64,000 nucleotides of DNA, taken from the NCBI RefSeq assembly GCF_004919105.1, contig NZ_STGK01000017.1:1-64000 (forward strand). Reading direction: 5' to 3'. The notes beneath the pieces were generated by a model that saw nothing but the letters and a program-made list of their open reading frames with translations, made no database searches and was not told where the DNA came from. Source of the DNA: Nocardioides sp. GY 10113. Its GTDB lineage: Bacteria > Actinomycetota > Actinomycetes > Propionibacteriales > Nocardioidaceae. A program made the translations under genes and the position numbers. The first letter of the stretch is position 1; each line of letters starts with the position of its first letter. Below, piece by piece: positions 14,842 through 25,726 of this stretch.

Positions 14842-16587
14842 TCATCCGCCGGCGCGCAGGGCCTCGGTCACCGGGACCGCCCGGGTCGGCGCCGACCGGA
14901 ACAGTACGACGGCCAGCACCGCCGCCGCGGCGGCCGCGACCGCGGCGCCGGCGAAGACGGCCTGCTCCTGCAGCACCCCCAGCTCGGTGAGGCTGAGCTC
15001 GGGACGGGCCGCGCGCTCCTCGTAGAGCCGGCGCAGGCCGAGGGTGGTCAGCGCGGAGATGCCGACCAGCATGCCGACCATCCGGCCGACCACGACCAGG
15101 GCGGAGGCCAGCCCGTGGGCCTCGTCGGTGGTGCTGGCCAGCATCGCGGCGTTGACCGGGGCCAGGGCGAGTCCGAAGCCGAGACCGCCGAGCACCAGGG
15201 GGATGTTGGCAGCGAACGACTCCAGGCTGGTGGCGTCCCACCGGGCCATGACCAGGAACGCGGCGGAGGCGGCGAGCATCCCGCCCGCGGCGACCGCGCC
15301 CGCGGGCAGCCGCTGGAGCAGCCAGCCGCCGATCAGCGCTCCGACGGGGAGCGCGGCGAGGAAGCGCAGCAGCACCAGCGCCGCCGAGAGCTGGGAGTCG
15401 GGGTAGACGGTGGTGCGGGCGAAGAGCGGGATGTCGACGAGCGCTGCGATCAGTGCCCAGCCGACCAGGAAGCTGACGACCAGCGAGCCCCAGGCCGGGG
15501 TGGCGCGCAGCGCGCCGCGCGGCACGACGGGGGCGGCGGCGCGGCGCAGGTGGACGGCGAACGCCACGGCCGCGATGGCCGCGGCGACCAGGAACCACGG
15601 CCCCTGCGGCGAGAAGACGGCGACCTCGGGGTCCGCGGTGGCGAACGCGAGCACCACCCCCGCCAGCGCGGCGCCGAGCAGCAGTGCGCCGACCAGGTCC
15701 GCCTCGACGCCGACGCGCAGCCAGCCGCGCAGGTCGACCAGCGGATCGCGACCGAACCAGCACCAGAGCAGGAACAGCGCGGCGGCGAGCGCGGCGACCA
15801 GGCCGGCCGGCGTGGTCCACCGCGACCCGTCCTCGACGGTGGGGATGAAGATCTGGCCCCAGGTCAGGTCGCGCTTGATCGCGGGCGGCTGGACGAACGT
15901 GATCAGCCCGGCGCCGAGGGTGACCAGCAGCAGCGCCAGCCCGACCAGGTCGGGTCGTCGGCGCCGTACCGGGGCCGCCCCGGCGGTGGGGGTACCGCCG
16001 CCGAGCACGCGCAGCGCGAGGATCAGCAGCACGCCGACGGCCAGGTTGAGGGCGAAGATGGCGCGCCAGGTGCCGAAGGAGAGCACCAGGGCGCCGTACA
16101 GCGGGCCGAGGACGCTGCCGAACTCCTGGACGGCCGAGACCAGCCCCAGCGGGATCCCGCGGCGGTGCGGCGGGTAGAGCGCCGCGACCAGGGACATGGT
16201 CGCCGGCACCAGCCCGCCGCCGCCGACGCCCTGGAGGAACCGGCCGACCACCATGGTGACCAGCTCGGGGGAGACGGCGGTGAGCGCGGAGCCGAGGGCG
16301 AACAGCGCCAGCGACATGCGCAGCACGGGCACCTGGCCACGCAGGTCGGCGACGCGCCCGATCAGGGGGAGGGTGGCGATGTAGCCGAGCAGGAAGCCGG
16401 AGACGATCGGCGCGGCCTGCTGCAGGTCCTCGACCGAGATCCCGGCGGCCGCCATCATGTCCGGCAGCGCCAGGACCACGACGTAGGTGTCGACGGCGGC
16501 GAAGGCCACCGCGAACGCGCACAGCGCGAGCAGGGCGCGGTCCATCGACGAGCCCACCCCCGGGGACGCGCCTCCCATGTCGGTCAC
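14842..16587 (-). CDS. MFS transporter, P55/EmrB-like, partner of an LprG-like lipoprotein
   Basis: This 581-residue protein has about 14 membrane helices, the DHA2-type layout, with motif A-like GRVADLRGQ after helix 2 and the glycine-rich FLQGVGGGGLVPATMSL in helix 4. A long loop (about 250-275) sits mid-protein. It starts at GTG 16587, seven bases after the stop of an LppX/LprG-type lipoprotein gene. In mycobacteria lprG and the P55 MFS gene form one operon that moves triacylglycerides and affects drug tolerance; the same pairing here suggests lipid export across the envelope. Efflux of another hydrophobic compound is an alternative. Confidence 0.88.
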   Translation of the reverse strand: MTDMGGASPGVGSSMDRALLALCAFAVAFAAVDTYVVVLALPDMMAAAGISVEDLQQAAPIVSGFLLGYIATLPLIGRVADLRGQVPVLRMSLALFALGSALTAVSPELVTMVVGRFLQGVGGGGLVPATMSLVAALYPPHRRGIPLGLVSAVQEFGSVLGPLYGALVLSFGTWRAIFALNLAVGVLLILALRVLGGGTPTAGAAPVRRRRPDLVGLALLLVTLGAGLITFVQPPAIKRDLTWGQIFIPTVEDGSRWTTPAGLVAALAAALFLLWCWFGRDPLVDLRGWLRVGVEADLVGALLLGAALAGVVLAFATADPEVAVFSPQGPWFLVAAAIAAVAFAVHLRRAAAPVVPRGALRATPAWGSLVVSFLVGWALIAALVDIPLFARTTVYPDSQLSAALVLLRFLAALPVGALIGGWLLQRLPAGAVAAGGMLAASAAFLVMARWDATSLESFAANIPLVLGGLGFGLALAPVNAAMLASTTDEAHGLASALVVVGRMVGMLVGISALTTLGLRRLYEERAARPELSLTELGVLQEQAVFAGAAVAAAAAAVLAVVLFRSAPTRAVPVTEALRAGG

Positions 16588-16594
16588 CGGCGGC

Positions 16595-17311
16595 TCACTT
16601 CGGCGCCTGGATGTCCTTGGTGACGTCGTAGGCGTCGATCGCGATCCGGTAGGTGATCGGGTCCGAGTCGGGGAAGAAGGCGCCCGTGATGTCGGCGGTG
16701 CGCAGGTAGCCCTCGTCGTCGATGGTGAAGGTCGCCTCGACGTCGTCGGACTCGGTGCAGGGGAGCACCTCGCGGATCGCGTCCCCGGGGACGGTGCCGG
16801 TGTAGGGCGTGATCACGACCGAGGGGTCGTCCTCGGCCCGCTCGGAGTCGCCGGCCGACAGGTCGGTGGCCGAGGTGAGCACGCCGGAGACGCCGGTGTC
16901 GGGGTCGAGCAGGGTCGCCGGGTCGGGGCCGCAGAAGTCCTGGGGCGAGTACTCGTCGGTCCAGCCGCTGAACGGCACGTCGATCCAGACGCTGCCGTCG
17001 ACCGAGACCACGGAGATGTCGGTGGCCGGGAAGCCCAGCACTCGACCGGCGATGGTGCCCTCGAACGCCGCCGGGTCGGCGGTGATCGTGCCGCGGGCCT
17101 CGGACAGGTAGTCGGTGCCGGGGTCCTCGTCGGTGCTCAGCGTCGCCTCCACGCCGCTGGTGCCGTCGAGCAGCTCCTTGGCCTGGAGGAGGACCTGCTC
17201 GGGCGTGTCGACCTTCTCCGCCGATCCCTCCTCGTCACCGCCGGAGCAGGCGGTGAGGGCGGCGGAGGTGAGCAGGAAGGCAGCGAGGAGCGTGGGGCGC
17301 AACGGCGTCAT
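16595..17311 (-). CDS. LppX/LprAFG family lipoprotein
   Basis: The product is 238 residues with a lipoprotein signal: hydrophobic segment (about 7-20) and lipobox LTAC with Cys22, followed by an acidic Gly/Glu linker. The rest has the LppX_LprAFG pattern of an open beta-sheet cradle that carries hydrophobic lipids (for example GTITADPAAFEGTI and WIDVPFSGW). A second and third Cys (PQDFCGPD, VLPCTES) may form a disulfide. ATG 17311 is preferred since AGGGTG lies about 6 nt upstream; an upstream GTG/ATG at 17329 would add a non-hydrophobic tail. It is followed at 7 bp by the MFS transporter, matching the mycobacterial lprG-P55 pair. Confidence 0.88.
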   Translation of the reverse strand: MTPLRPTLLAAFLLTSAALTACSGGDEEGSAEKVDTPEQVLLQAKELLDGTSGVEATLSTDEDPGTDYLSEARGTITADPAAFEGTIAGRVLGFPATDISVVSVDGSVWIDVPFSGWTDEYSPQDFCGPDPATLLDPDTGVSGVLTSATDLSAGDSERAEDDPSVVITPYTGTVPGDAIREVLPCTESDDVEATFTIDDEGYLRTADITGAFFPDSDPITYRIAIDAYDVTKDIQAPK

Positions 17312-17330
17312 GGGGTCACCCTGACACATG

Positions 17331-19865
17331 TCAGGCCTCGGACCCCGTCGTGGCTGCCGCGTCGCCCGACGCGTCGCCGGCGGCCTCGCCGGTGCCCTGG
17401 CCCAGCGCCATCACGAGCGGGCCGGCGCAGGCCGCGATCGGCTGGCTCACCGGCGTACCGGACCCGTCGCGGCGACCGGTGGCCGGCGGCAGGTCGATCG
17501 GCGCGCCGCTGGCGGCTCCGGCGCGGGCCGGCGCCGGGCCGGCCCAGGCGAAGATCAGGGCGTCCTCGCCCTTGAGGAACCGGTGGCAGCGGACGCCGCC
17601 GGTGGCCCGGCCCTTGCCCGGGTACTCGACGAACTCGGTCACCTTGACCGCGCCCGGCTCGGTGCCCGGCAGGGCGGTCGAGGAGCCCGACGCGGTGACC
17701 ACCACCGCGCCCTGCTCCACCAGCGAGGAGTCGAGGACGCCGAACCAGACCACCCGTTGCCCGTCGGCGACCCGGATGCCGGCCATGCCGCCGCCGGAGC
17801 GCCCCTGGGGCCGCACCACGTCGGCGGGGTAGTGGAGCAGCTGGGCGTCGCTGGTGATGAAGCACAGCTCCTCGGTGCCGGTGCGCAGCTGGACCGCGCC
17901 GACCACCTCGTCGCCGTCCTTGAGCCCGATCACCTCCCACTCGTCCTTGTTGAGGACCTCGGGGTTGGTCCGCTTGACCACGCCCTGGCGGGTGCCGATC
18001 GCCAGCCCCGGACCCTCGGGGGTCAGCGCGCAGAGCGCGACCGCGCGCTCGCCGGTGGACAGCGACAGCACCTCCGAGAGCGGCAGGCCGCCCTGCAGGT
18101 TGGGCTCGTTGGCCGAGGGCGGGATCGACGGCAGGTCGAGCACCCCGAGTCGCAGCAGCCGACCGGCGCTGGTGACCACGCCGATGTCGGAGCGCGCCGT
18201 GGTGGCCACCGCGGAGAGCACCACGTCGTGGTTGGCCCGACCGCCGCCGGTGCCCACCGGCTCCGCGGAGGAGGTGCGGGCGAGCAGCCCGGTGGCCGAG
18301 AGCAGCGCGAAGCACGGGTCGTCGGCGACCTCGAGCGGCGCCGCCGCCGCGGCCACGGCGGCCGAGCCGGCCGACTCCAGCAGCACGGTACGTCGCGGGG
18401 TGCCGTAGGTCTTGGCGACCTCGGCGAGCTCGTCGGAGACGACCTTCCGCAGCAGCGCGTCGTCGGCGAGGATCGCGTCCAGCTCCTCGATCTCGCGGCG
18501 CAGCGTCTCCTGCTCCTTCTCCAGCTCGATCCGGGAGAACCGGGTGAGTCGGCGCAGCTGCATCTCGAGGATGTACTCCGCCTGGGCCTGGGAGAGGTCG
18601 AAGACGCTGATCAGGCGCTCCTTCGCGGCGCCGGAGTCGTCGCTGGTCCGGATCACCTGGATGACCTCGTCGATGTCGAGCAGCGCGATCAGCAGGCCGT
18701 CGACCAGGTGCAGGCGCTCGGCCTTCTTGTTGCGCCGGAACTGGCTGCGCCGGCGGACCACGTCGTAGCGGTGCTGGAGGAAGACCTCCAGCATCTGCTT
18801 GAGGCCGAGGGTGCGCGGCTGGCCGTCGACCAGGGCGACGTTGTTGATGCCGAAGGAGTCCTCCAGCGGCGTCATCTTGTACAGCTGCTCGAGGACCGCC
18901 TCGGGCACGAAGCCGTTCTTGACCTCGATCACCAGGCGCAGGCCGTGGTCGCGGTCGGTGAGGTCCTTGATGTCGGCGATGCCCTGCAGCTTCTTGCCCT
19001 GGACCAGGACCTTGATCCGCTCCACGACCTTCTCGGTGCCCACGCCGTAGGGCAGCTCGGTGACCACGATGCCCTTGCGGCGGCCGAAGGTCTCGACGCG
19101 CGCGGTGGCACGCATCTTGAAGGTGCCGCGCCCGGTCTCGTACGCGTCGCGGATGCCGTCCAGGCCGACGATCTTGCCGCCGGTGGGCAGGTCGGGGCCG
19201 GGGATGAAGCGCATCAGCCCGTCGACGTCGGTCTTCGGGTGCTGGATCAGGTGGCGCAGCGCCTGCACCACCTCGACCAGGTTGTGCGGGGCCATGTTGG
19301 TGGCCATGCCCACCGCGATGCCGGTGGTGCCGTTGACGACCAGGTTGGGGATCGCCGCCGGCAGCACGCTCGGCTCGAACTCGCGGCTGTCGTAGTTCGG
19401 CCGGAAGTCGACGGTGTCCTCGTCGATCGACGCGGTCATCGCCATCGCGGGCGGCGCCATCCGGCACTCGGTGTAACGCATCGCCGCGGGCGGGTCGTCG
19501 GGGGAGCCGAAGTTGCCGTGGCCGTCGATGAACGGGAGTCGCATCGACCACGGCTGGGCCATCCGGACCAGCGCGTCGTAGATCGCGGAGTCGCCGTGCG
19601 GGTGCAGGCGGCCCATCACCTCACCGACGACGCGGGCGCTCTTCACGTGGCCGCGGTCGGGCCGCAGGCTCATGTCGCTCATCGTGTAGAGGATCCGGCG
19701 CTGCACCGGCTTGAGGCCGTCACGGGCGTCGGGCAGCGCCCGGGAGTAGATCACCGAGTAGGCGTACTCGAGGAACGACGACTGCATCTCGTCGCGGATG
19801 TCGGTGTCGAGGATGTGCTCCTCGAAATCCTCCGGGAGCGGGTCCTGCTTGCTGCGCCGTGCCAT
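17331..19865 (-). CDS. parC: Type IIA DNA topoisomerase subunit A (topoisomerase IV-like)
   Basis: This 844-residue protein is the breakage-reunion subunit. The winged-helix domain includes SRALPDARDGLKPVQRRIL and GEVMGRLHPHGD, and the catalytic Tyr lies in AAMRYTECRM (about residue 125). A coiled-coil and tower region follow (about 330-480), then a C-terminal pinwheel with degenerate repeats (for example VVKRTNPEVLNKDEW). No intact GyrA box (QRRGGKG) is seen, which favours topoisomerase IV over gyrase. ATG 19865 (MARRSKQD) is selected because GGGAG is 10 nt upstream; ATG 19874 overlaps that site. Its partner subunit is at 10508. Confidence 0.93.
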   Translation of the reverse strand: MARRSKQDPLPEDFEEHILDTDIRDEMQSSFLEYAYSVIYSRALPDARDGLKPVQRRILYTMSDMSLRPDRGHVKSARVVGEVMGRLHPHGDSAIYDALVRMAQPWSMRLPFIDGHGNFGSPDDPPAAMRYTECRMAPPAMAMTASIDEDTVDFRPNYDSREFEPSVLPAAIPNLVVNGTTGIAVGMATNMAPHNLVEVVQALRHLIQHPKTDVDGLMRFIPGPDLPTGGKIVGLDGIRDAYETGRGTFKMRATARVETFGRRKGIVVTELPYGVGTEKVVERIKVLVQGKKLQGIADIKDLTDRDHGLRLVIEVKNGFVPEAVLEQLYKMTPLEDSFGINNVALVDGQPRTLGLKQMLEVFLQHRYDVVRRRSQFRRNKKAERLHLVDGLLIALLDIDEVIQVIRTSDDSGAAKERLISVFDLSQAQAEYILEMQLRRLTRFSRIELEKEQETLRREIEELDAILADDALLRKVVSDELAEVAKTYGTPRRTVLLESAGSAAVAAAAAPLEVADDPCFALLSATGLLARTSSAEPVGTGGGRANHDVVLSAVATTARSDIGVVTSAGRLLRLGVLDLPSIPPSANEPNLQGGLPLSEVLSLSTGERAVALCALTPEGPGLAIGTRQGVVKRTNPEVLNKDEWEVIGLKDGDEVVGAVQLRTGTEELCFITSDAQLLHYPADVVRPQGRSGGGMAGIRVADGQRVVWFGVLDSSLVEQGAVVVTASGSSTALPGTEPGAVKVTEFVEYPGKGRATGGVRCHRFLKGEDALIFAWAGPAPARAGAASGAPIDLPPATGRRDGSGTPVSQPIAACAGPLVMALGQGTGEAAGDASGDAAATTGSEA

Positions 19866-20008
19866 GGGCCTCATTCTCCCTGGCCGCCCCCGGTGACGGC
19901 GCGGAGGGCGCGCCGTGGCGTGTCCCCGGGTCTCCGCGGAGCGCCGCCCGGCGCGCCCCGGGCCGTCCGTAGCGGTGTCGTTCGCCTGGACCCGGCCGCG
20001 CGGCCCGG

Positions 20009-20014
20009 TAGATT
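20009..20014 (+). promoter_or_regulatory. -10 element for a leaderless mRNA
   Basis: TAGATT ends six nucleotides before GTG 20021 with no ribosome site between, predicting that the acetyltransferase gene's message starts at or next to its start codon. It lies in the 155-bp gap to the divergent topoisomerase A gene. Confidence 0.6.
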
Positions 20015-20020
20015 TCGGGT

Positions 20021-22786
<2,766 letters not shown>

Positions 22787-22928
22787 CGGCAGGACGGCCC
22801 GCCGGCGCGCCGCCGTACGGCGGATCCGGACGGGACGCGGGACGGGACCTCGGACCGCGAGGCGGTGGTCCGCGATGAGGTCGTGGGGTGCCGGGAGGCG
22901 ATCCGAGCGACGTGGGAGGATGCGCAGC

Positions 22929-23525
22929 ATGCAGGAACCCACCCGCTCCGCCCCCCAGGCCGATCGCGCGGCCGAGCTGCGTACCGCGATCGACCGCACG
23001 GGCTACTACCCGGAGGTCGTCGCCTCCGCGGTCAGCGACGCGGTCGGCGGCGAGGACGTGCTGTCCTACTACGTCCACCACGAGCCGACCTTCGAGCGGG
23101 ACGAGGTACGCCGCCACCAGAGCGTCATCGTGCTCACCCCGAGCCGGCTGATCCTCTGCCACACCGACGAGCACACCGGCGACGACCTGCTGCCCGAGCC
23201 CTACACCTCCACCTCCACCGAGGCGGTCTCGCTCTCCTCGGTGAGCTCGGTCGTGGTCACCCGGATGGTCACCGAGCCGACGTCGGGCCCGCGGCCCCCG
23301 GCCGAGGCCGTGCTCACCATCGGCTGGGGTGGGGTGAGCCGGGTCGACCTCGAGCCGGCCTCCTGCAACGACCCGCAGTGCGACGCCGACCACGGGTACA
23401 CCGGTGTGCTGGCCTCCGACGACTTCTCGCTGCGGGTCTCCGCGGCGGCCGACGGCAAGGACGCGGTCGGCGGCCTGCTCAGCTTCGCGGCCACCCTCTC
23501 TGCGCGCACGCGCGGCGGCCGGTGA
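22929..23525 (+). CDS. DUF5998 family protein
   Basis: The 198-residue protein matches the DUF5998 family of Actinobacteria; function unknown. It is soluble, with a helical N-terminus (AAELRTAIDRTGYYPEVVASA), a PH-like beta-rich body with alternating hydrophobics (SVIVLTPSRLILCHTDEH; AVSLSSVSSVVVTRMV) and one Cys pair in ASCNDPQCDADHGY. ATG 22929 is preferred because GGGAGG ends 9 nt upstream; ATG 22920 abuts that site. Its stop overlaps the GTG of the phosphodiesterase gene (GTGA), a pairing seen in other Actinobacteria, so the two proteins probably work together. Confidence 0.88.
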   Translation: MQEPTRSAPQADRAAELRTAIDRTGYYPEVVASAVSDAVGGEDVLSYYVHHEPTFERDEVRRHQSVIVLTPSRLILCHTDEHTGDDLLPEPYTSTSTEAVSLSSVSSVVVTRMVTEPTSGPRPPAEAVLTIGWGGVSRVDLEPASCNDPQCDADHGYTGVLASDDFSLRVSAAADGKDAVGGLLSFAATLSARTRGGR

Positions 23526-24685
23526 CCGGCCCGGTGACCGGCCCGGTCGGCGCCCCGGACGCGGTGGTGGGCGACTTCTGCCCGCCCGCCTACGGCGAGC
23601 GCTCGCTCAGCGACGTGGTCCCCGCGGTGGCGGCCGCGCTGGGCAGCCCGTTGGCGCACAGGCCGTCGGGCCTCGTGCTCCCCGACGCCGCCTCCTACGT
23701 GGTCTTCCTCATCGACGGCCTGGGCGCCCGGCTGCTGCAGCGCTACGCCGCCGCTGCGCCGTACCTCTCCTCGCTCCTGGTCGGCTCGGCCCCCGCGACG
23801 GCGGGCGTGCCGTCGACGACGTCGACCAGCCTGACCTCGCTCGGCACCGGCCTGCCGCCGGGTGGGCACGGCCTGGTCGGCTTCACCACCCGGGTGCCCG
23901 GCACCGACCAGCTGCTCAACGCGCTGGTGTGGGACGCCGACGTCGACCCGGTCCAGTGGCAGCCGCACCAGACCACCTTCACCAGCCTGCAGAACGCGGG
24001 CGTCCAGGTGAGCGTGGTGAACAAGCGCGAGTTCGACGGCAGCGGCCTGACCGTGGCCGCCCACCGCGGTGCCGACTACGTGGGCGTGGACCGGGTCGGC
24101 GAGCGGATCGCCGCCGTGGTCGCGGCCTCCGCGGCGCGGCCCTCGCTGACCTACGTGTACGACGGCGACCTCGACTGGACCGGTCACCGGTGGGGCGTGG
24201 CCTCCACCGAGTGGCTCCAGCAGCTGGCGATGATCGACCACGAGGCCGAGCAGCTGCGCGACGCGCTGCCGCCGGACCGGCGGCTGCTGGTGGTCGCCGA
24301 CCACGGGATGGTCGACGTACCGGCGCACCGCCGCATCGACGTCAGCGAGGAGGACGACCTGCGCTCCGGCGTCGCCCTGGTCGGCGGCGAGGCGCGGTTC
24401 CGCCACCTGTACTGCGTCGGCGGCGCGGTGCCCGACGTGCTGGCCACCTGGCGCGAGCGGCTGGGCGACCGGGCCGAGGTGCTGTCCCGGGCCGAGGCCG
24501 TGGCGCGGGGCTGGTTCGGCCCCGTCGACCCGGCAGTGGCCCCGAGGCTCGGCGACGTGGTGGTCGCCTCTCGCGACGACCACGCGATCCTGTCCACCGA
24601 CGGGTTCCCCTACGAGTCGCGGCTGGTGGGCATGCACGGGTCGCTGACGCCCGAGGAGATGGAGATCCCGGTCCTGGTGGACTGA
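23522..24685 (+). CDS. Alkaline phosphatase superfamily protein (nucleotide pyrophosphatase/phosphodiesterase-like)
   Basis: The product is 387 residues with the alkaline phosphatase-superfamily metal scaffold: VVFLIDGLGARLL with the first Asp (about residue 63), GVPSTTSTSLTSLGTG with the likely catalytic Thr/Ser (about 98), YDGDLDWTGHRWG (about 220), VVADHGMVD (about 260) and MHGSLTPEEMEIPVLVD at the C-terminus. It likely hydrolyses phosphodiesters or pyrophosphates with two zinc ions. There is no signal peptide, so it acts in the cytosol. GTG 23522 overlaps the DUF5998 stop. A dispersed repeat begins directly at its own stop codon. Confidence 0.88.
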   Translation: MTGPVTGPVGAPDAVVGDFCPPAYGERSLSDVVPAVAAALGSPLAHRPSGLVLPDAASYVVFLIDGLGARLLQRYAAAAPYLSSLLVGSAPATAGVPSTTSTSLTSLGTGLPPGGHGLVGFTTRVPGTDQLLNALVWDADVDPVQWQPHQTTFTSLQNAGVQVSVVNKREFDGSGLTVAAHRGADYVGVDRVGERIAAVVAASAARPSLTYVYDGDLDWTGHRWGVASTEWLQQLAMIDHEAEQLRDALPPDRRLLVVADHGMVDVPAHRRIDVSEEDDLRSGVALVGGEARFRHLYCVGGAVPDVLATWRERLGDRAEVLSRAEAVARGWFGPVDPAVAPRLGDVVVASRDDHAILSTDGFPYESRLVGMHGSLTPEEMEIPVLVD

Positions 24686-24784
24686 GTTCGATGGCGCGAG
24701 CGTGTCTCTCGCTTCGCTCGGCCACGCTGCCGCGCGCGCAGTCGGGCGCCGCGGTGGTTGCCGTGTCCTGGCGGCTTGCCGCGG
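24683..24784 (+). repeat. Dispersed ~100-bp repeat, copy A, directly after a stop codon
   Basis: The stretch begins at the TGA of the phosphodiesterase gene. Its reverse complement aligns without gaps to 46985-47086, where the repeat likewise begins at the TGA of the acyl-CoA dehydrogenase gene. Identity is roughly 80 percent by eye, with a shared core TTCGCTCGGCCACGCTGCC. Within it GCGAGCGTGTCTCTCGC can form a hairpin. The shared placement relative to the stop suggests a terminator-like or mobile 3' element. Positions 24785-24904 show no gene; that stretch contains short repeats of CGCGCCCTCCG. Confidence 0.75.
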
Positions 24785-24904
24785 CCGCATCGCGGAGAAG
24801 CTCGCTCGCGCCCTCCGGTTGCTCCTTCGTCGCGCCCTCCGGAGCGCTTGCTTCACGTTCCCCGCGATCGCAGCCGTGAGGCCTGGGGTTGGCGAGCCGG
24901 TGTC

Positions 24905-24943
24905 GGTGGTTGAGGCGCGAGCGCAGCGAGCCTCGAAGCCACC
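24905..24943 (-). repeat. Palindromic repeat at the 3' end of tdk
   Basis: GGTGGTTGAGGC pairs with GCCTCGAAGCCACC around a GCGAGCGCAGCGA loop. It lies 7 bp beyond the thymidine kinase stop, so it may end tdk transcription. I recall near-identical GGTTGAGGC ... GCCTCGAA palindromes as common extragenic repeats in actinobacterial genomes; this is from memory. Confidence 0.65.
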
Positions 24944-24950
24944 GCGGCGG

Positions 24951-25676
24951 CTAGCCGGTGAAGGGGAGCGGCTCGGGGGAGAGGCTGACGGCGCGGGCGC
25001 GCGCGGCGGTGAGGCCCCGGCGGTGGTGCTGGCGGCAGAGCACCTCGTAGGCCACCTCCACCTCGTGGGTGGGGTCCGCCGGCGGCGCACCGGCCGTGCC
25101 GGCCGTGCCCGCTGCGCCGGCCGCAGCAGCCGCCTCGGCCTCGGCGGACTCCACGTCGCCGACCACGATCACCTCGCCCTCGGTCACCATCACGCCGTCC
25201 TCGGTCCGGGCGTTGTGGGTCGCGCGCTTGCCGCACCAGCACAGCGCCTCGACCTGGAGCACCTCGGTGCGGTCCGCCAGCTCGACCAGACGGGCGGAGC
25301 CGGGGAAGAGCCGGGTCCGGAAGTCGGTGAGGATGCCGAAGCAGAAGACGTCGATCTGCAGCTCGTCGACGACCTTGGCCAGCTGGTCGATCTGCGCCGC
25401 GGTGTAGAACTGGGCCTCGTCGCAGATCAGGTAGTCGATCCGCGCGCCCTGGGTGAGCGCGGTGACGGTGTAGCGCCAGAAGTCGAAGTCGTCGGCGACC
25501 TCGTGCGCCTCCGCGGTGAGTCCGAGCCGGGAGGAGACCAGCGCCGCGCCGGCGCGGTCGTGCGAGGTGAAGAGCCGCCCGATCCGGCCACGCGCCGCGT
25601 GGTTGTGGTTGGTCTGCAGCGCCAGGGTCGACTTGCCGGCGTCCATCGTCCCGGTCCGGAAGGTCAGCTCAGCCAC
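24951..25676 (-). CDS. tdk: Thymidine kinase
   Basis: This 241-residue type II thymidine kinase phosphorylates thymidine for salvage. The P-loop is GTMDAGKST (about 9-17), the second acidic motif is ICDEAQFY (about 85-92), and a zinc site is suggested by CWCGKRATHNAR (about 140) and CRQHH (about 213). An Ala/Gly/Thr-rich insertion (about 172-195) between the zinc-ribbon strands is longer than in typical enzymes. GTG 25676 has GAGAGGA 8 nt upstream. It is divergent from the M3 peptidase gene with only 50 bp between starts. Confidence 0.93.
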   Translation of the reverse strand: MAELTFRTGTMDAGKSTLALQTNHNHAARGRIGRLFTSHDRAGAALVSSRLGLTAEAHEVADDFDFWRYTVTALTQGARIDYLICDEAQFYTAAQIDQLAKVVDELQIDVFCFGILTDFRTRLFPGSARLVELADRTEVLQVEALCWCGKRATHNARTEDGVMVTEGEVIVVGDVESAEAEAAAAAGAAGTAGTAGAPPADPTHEVEVAYEVLCRQHHRRGLTAARARAVSLSPEPLPFTG

Positions 25677-25714
25677 GCGCGGAATCCTCTCACCCCGGTC
25701 TTCGCGCGACGACC

Positions 25715-25720
25715 TAGGGT
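25715..25720 (+). promoter_or_regulatory. -10 element for a leaderless mRNA
   Basis: TAGGGT ends six nucleotides before GTG 25727 of the M3 peptidase gene; there is no ribosome site in between. The whole promoter must overlap the start region of the divergent tdk gene. Confidence 0.6.
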
Positions 25721-25726
25721 GAGCCC

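Noticed and set aside
13381..16623. 1080-codon open frame antisense to purT, carbonic anhydrase and MFS genes
   Set aside because: High G+C removes stops from the opposite strand; composition is Arg/Gly/Gln-rich without domain features and it spans three clear genes.
23201..25090. 629-codon antisense frame over DUF5998, phosphodiesterase and tdk
   Set aside because: Arg/Gly/Val/Asp-rich shadow frame with no motifs, overlapping three well-supported genes.
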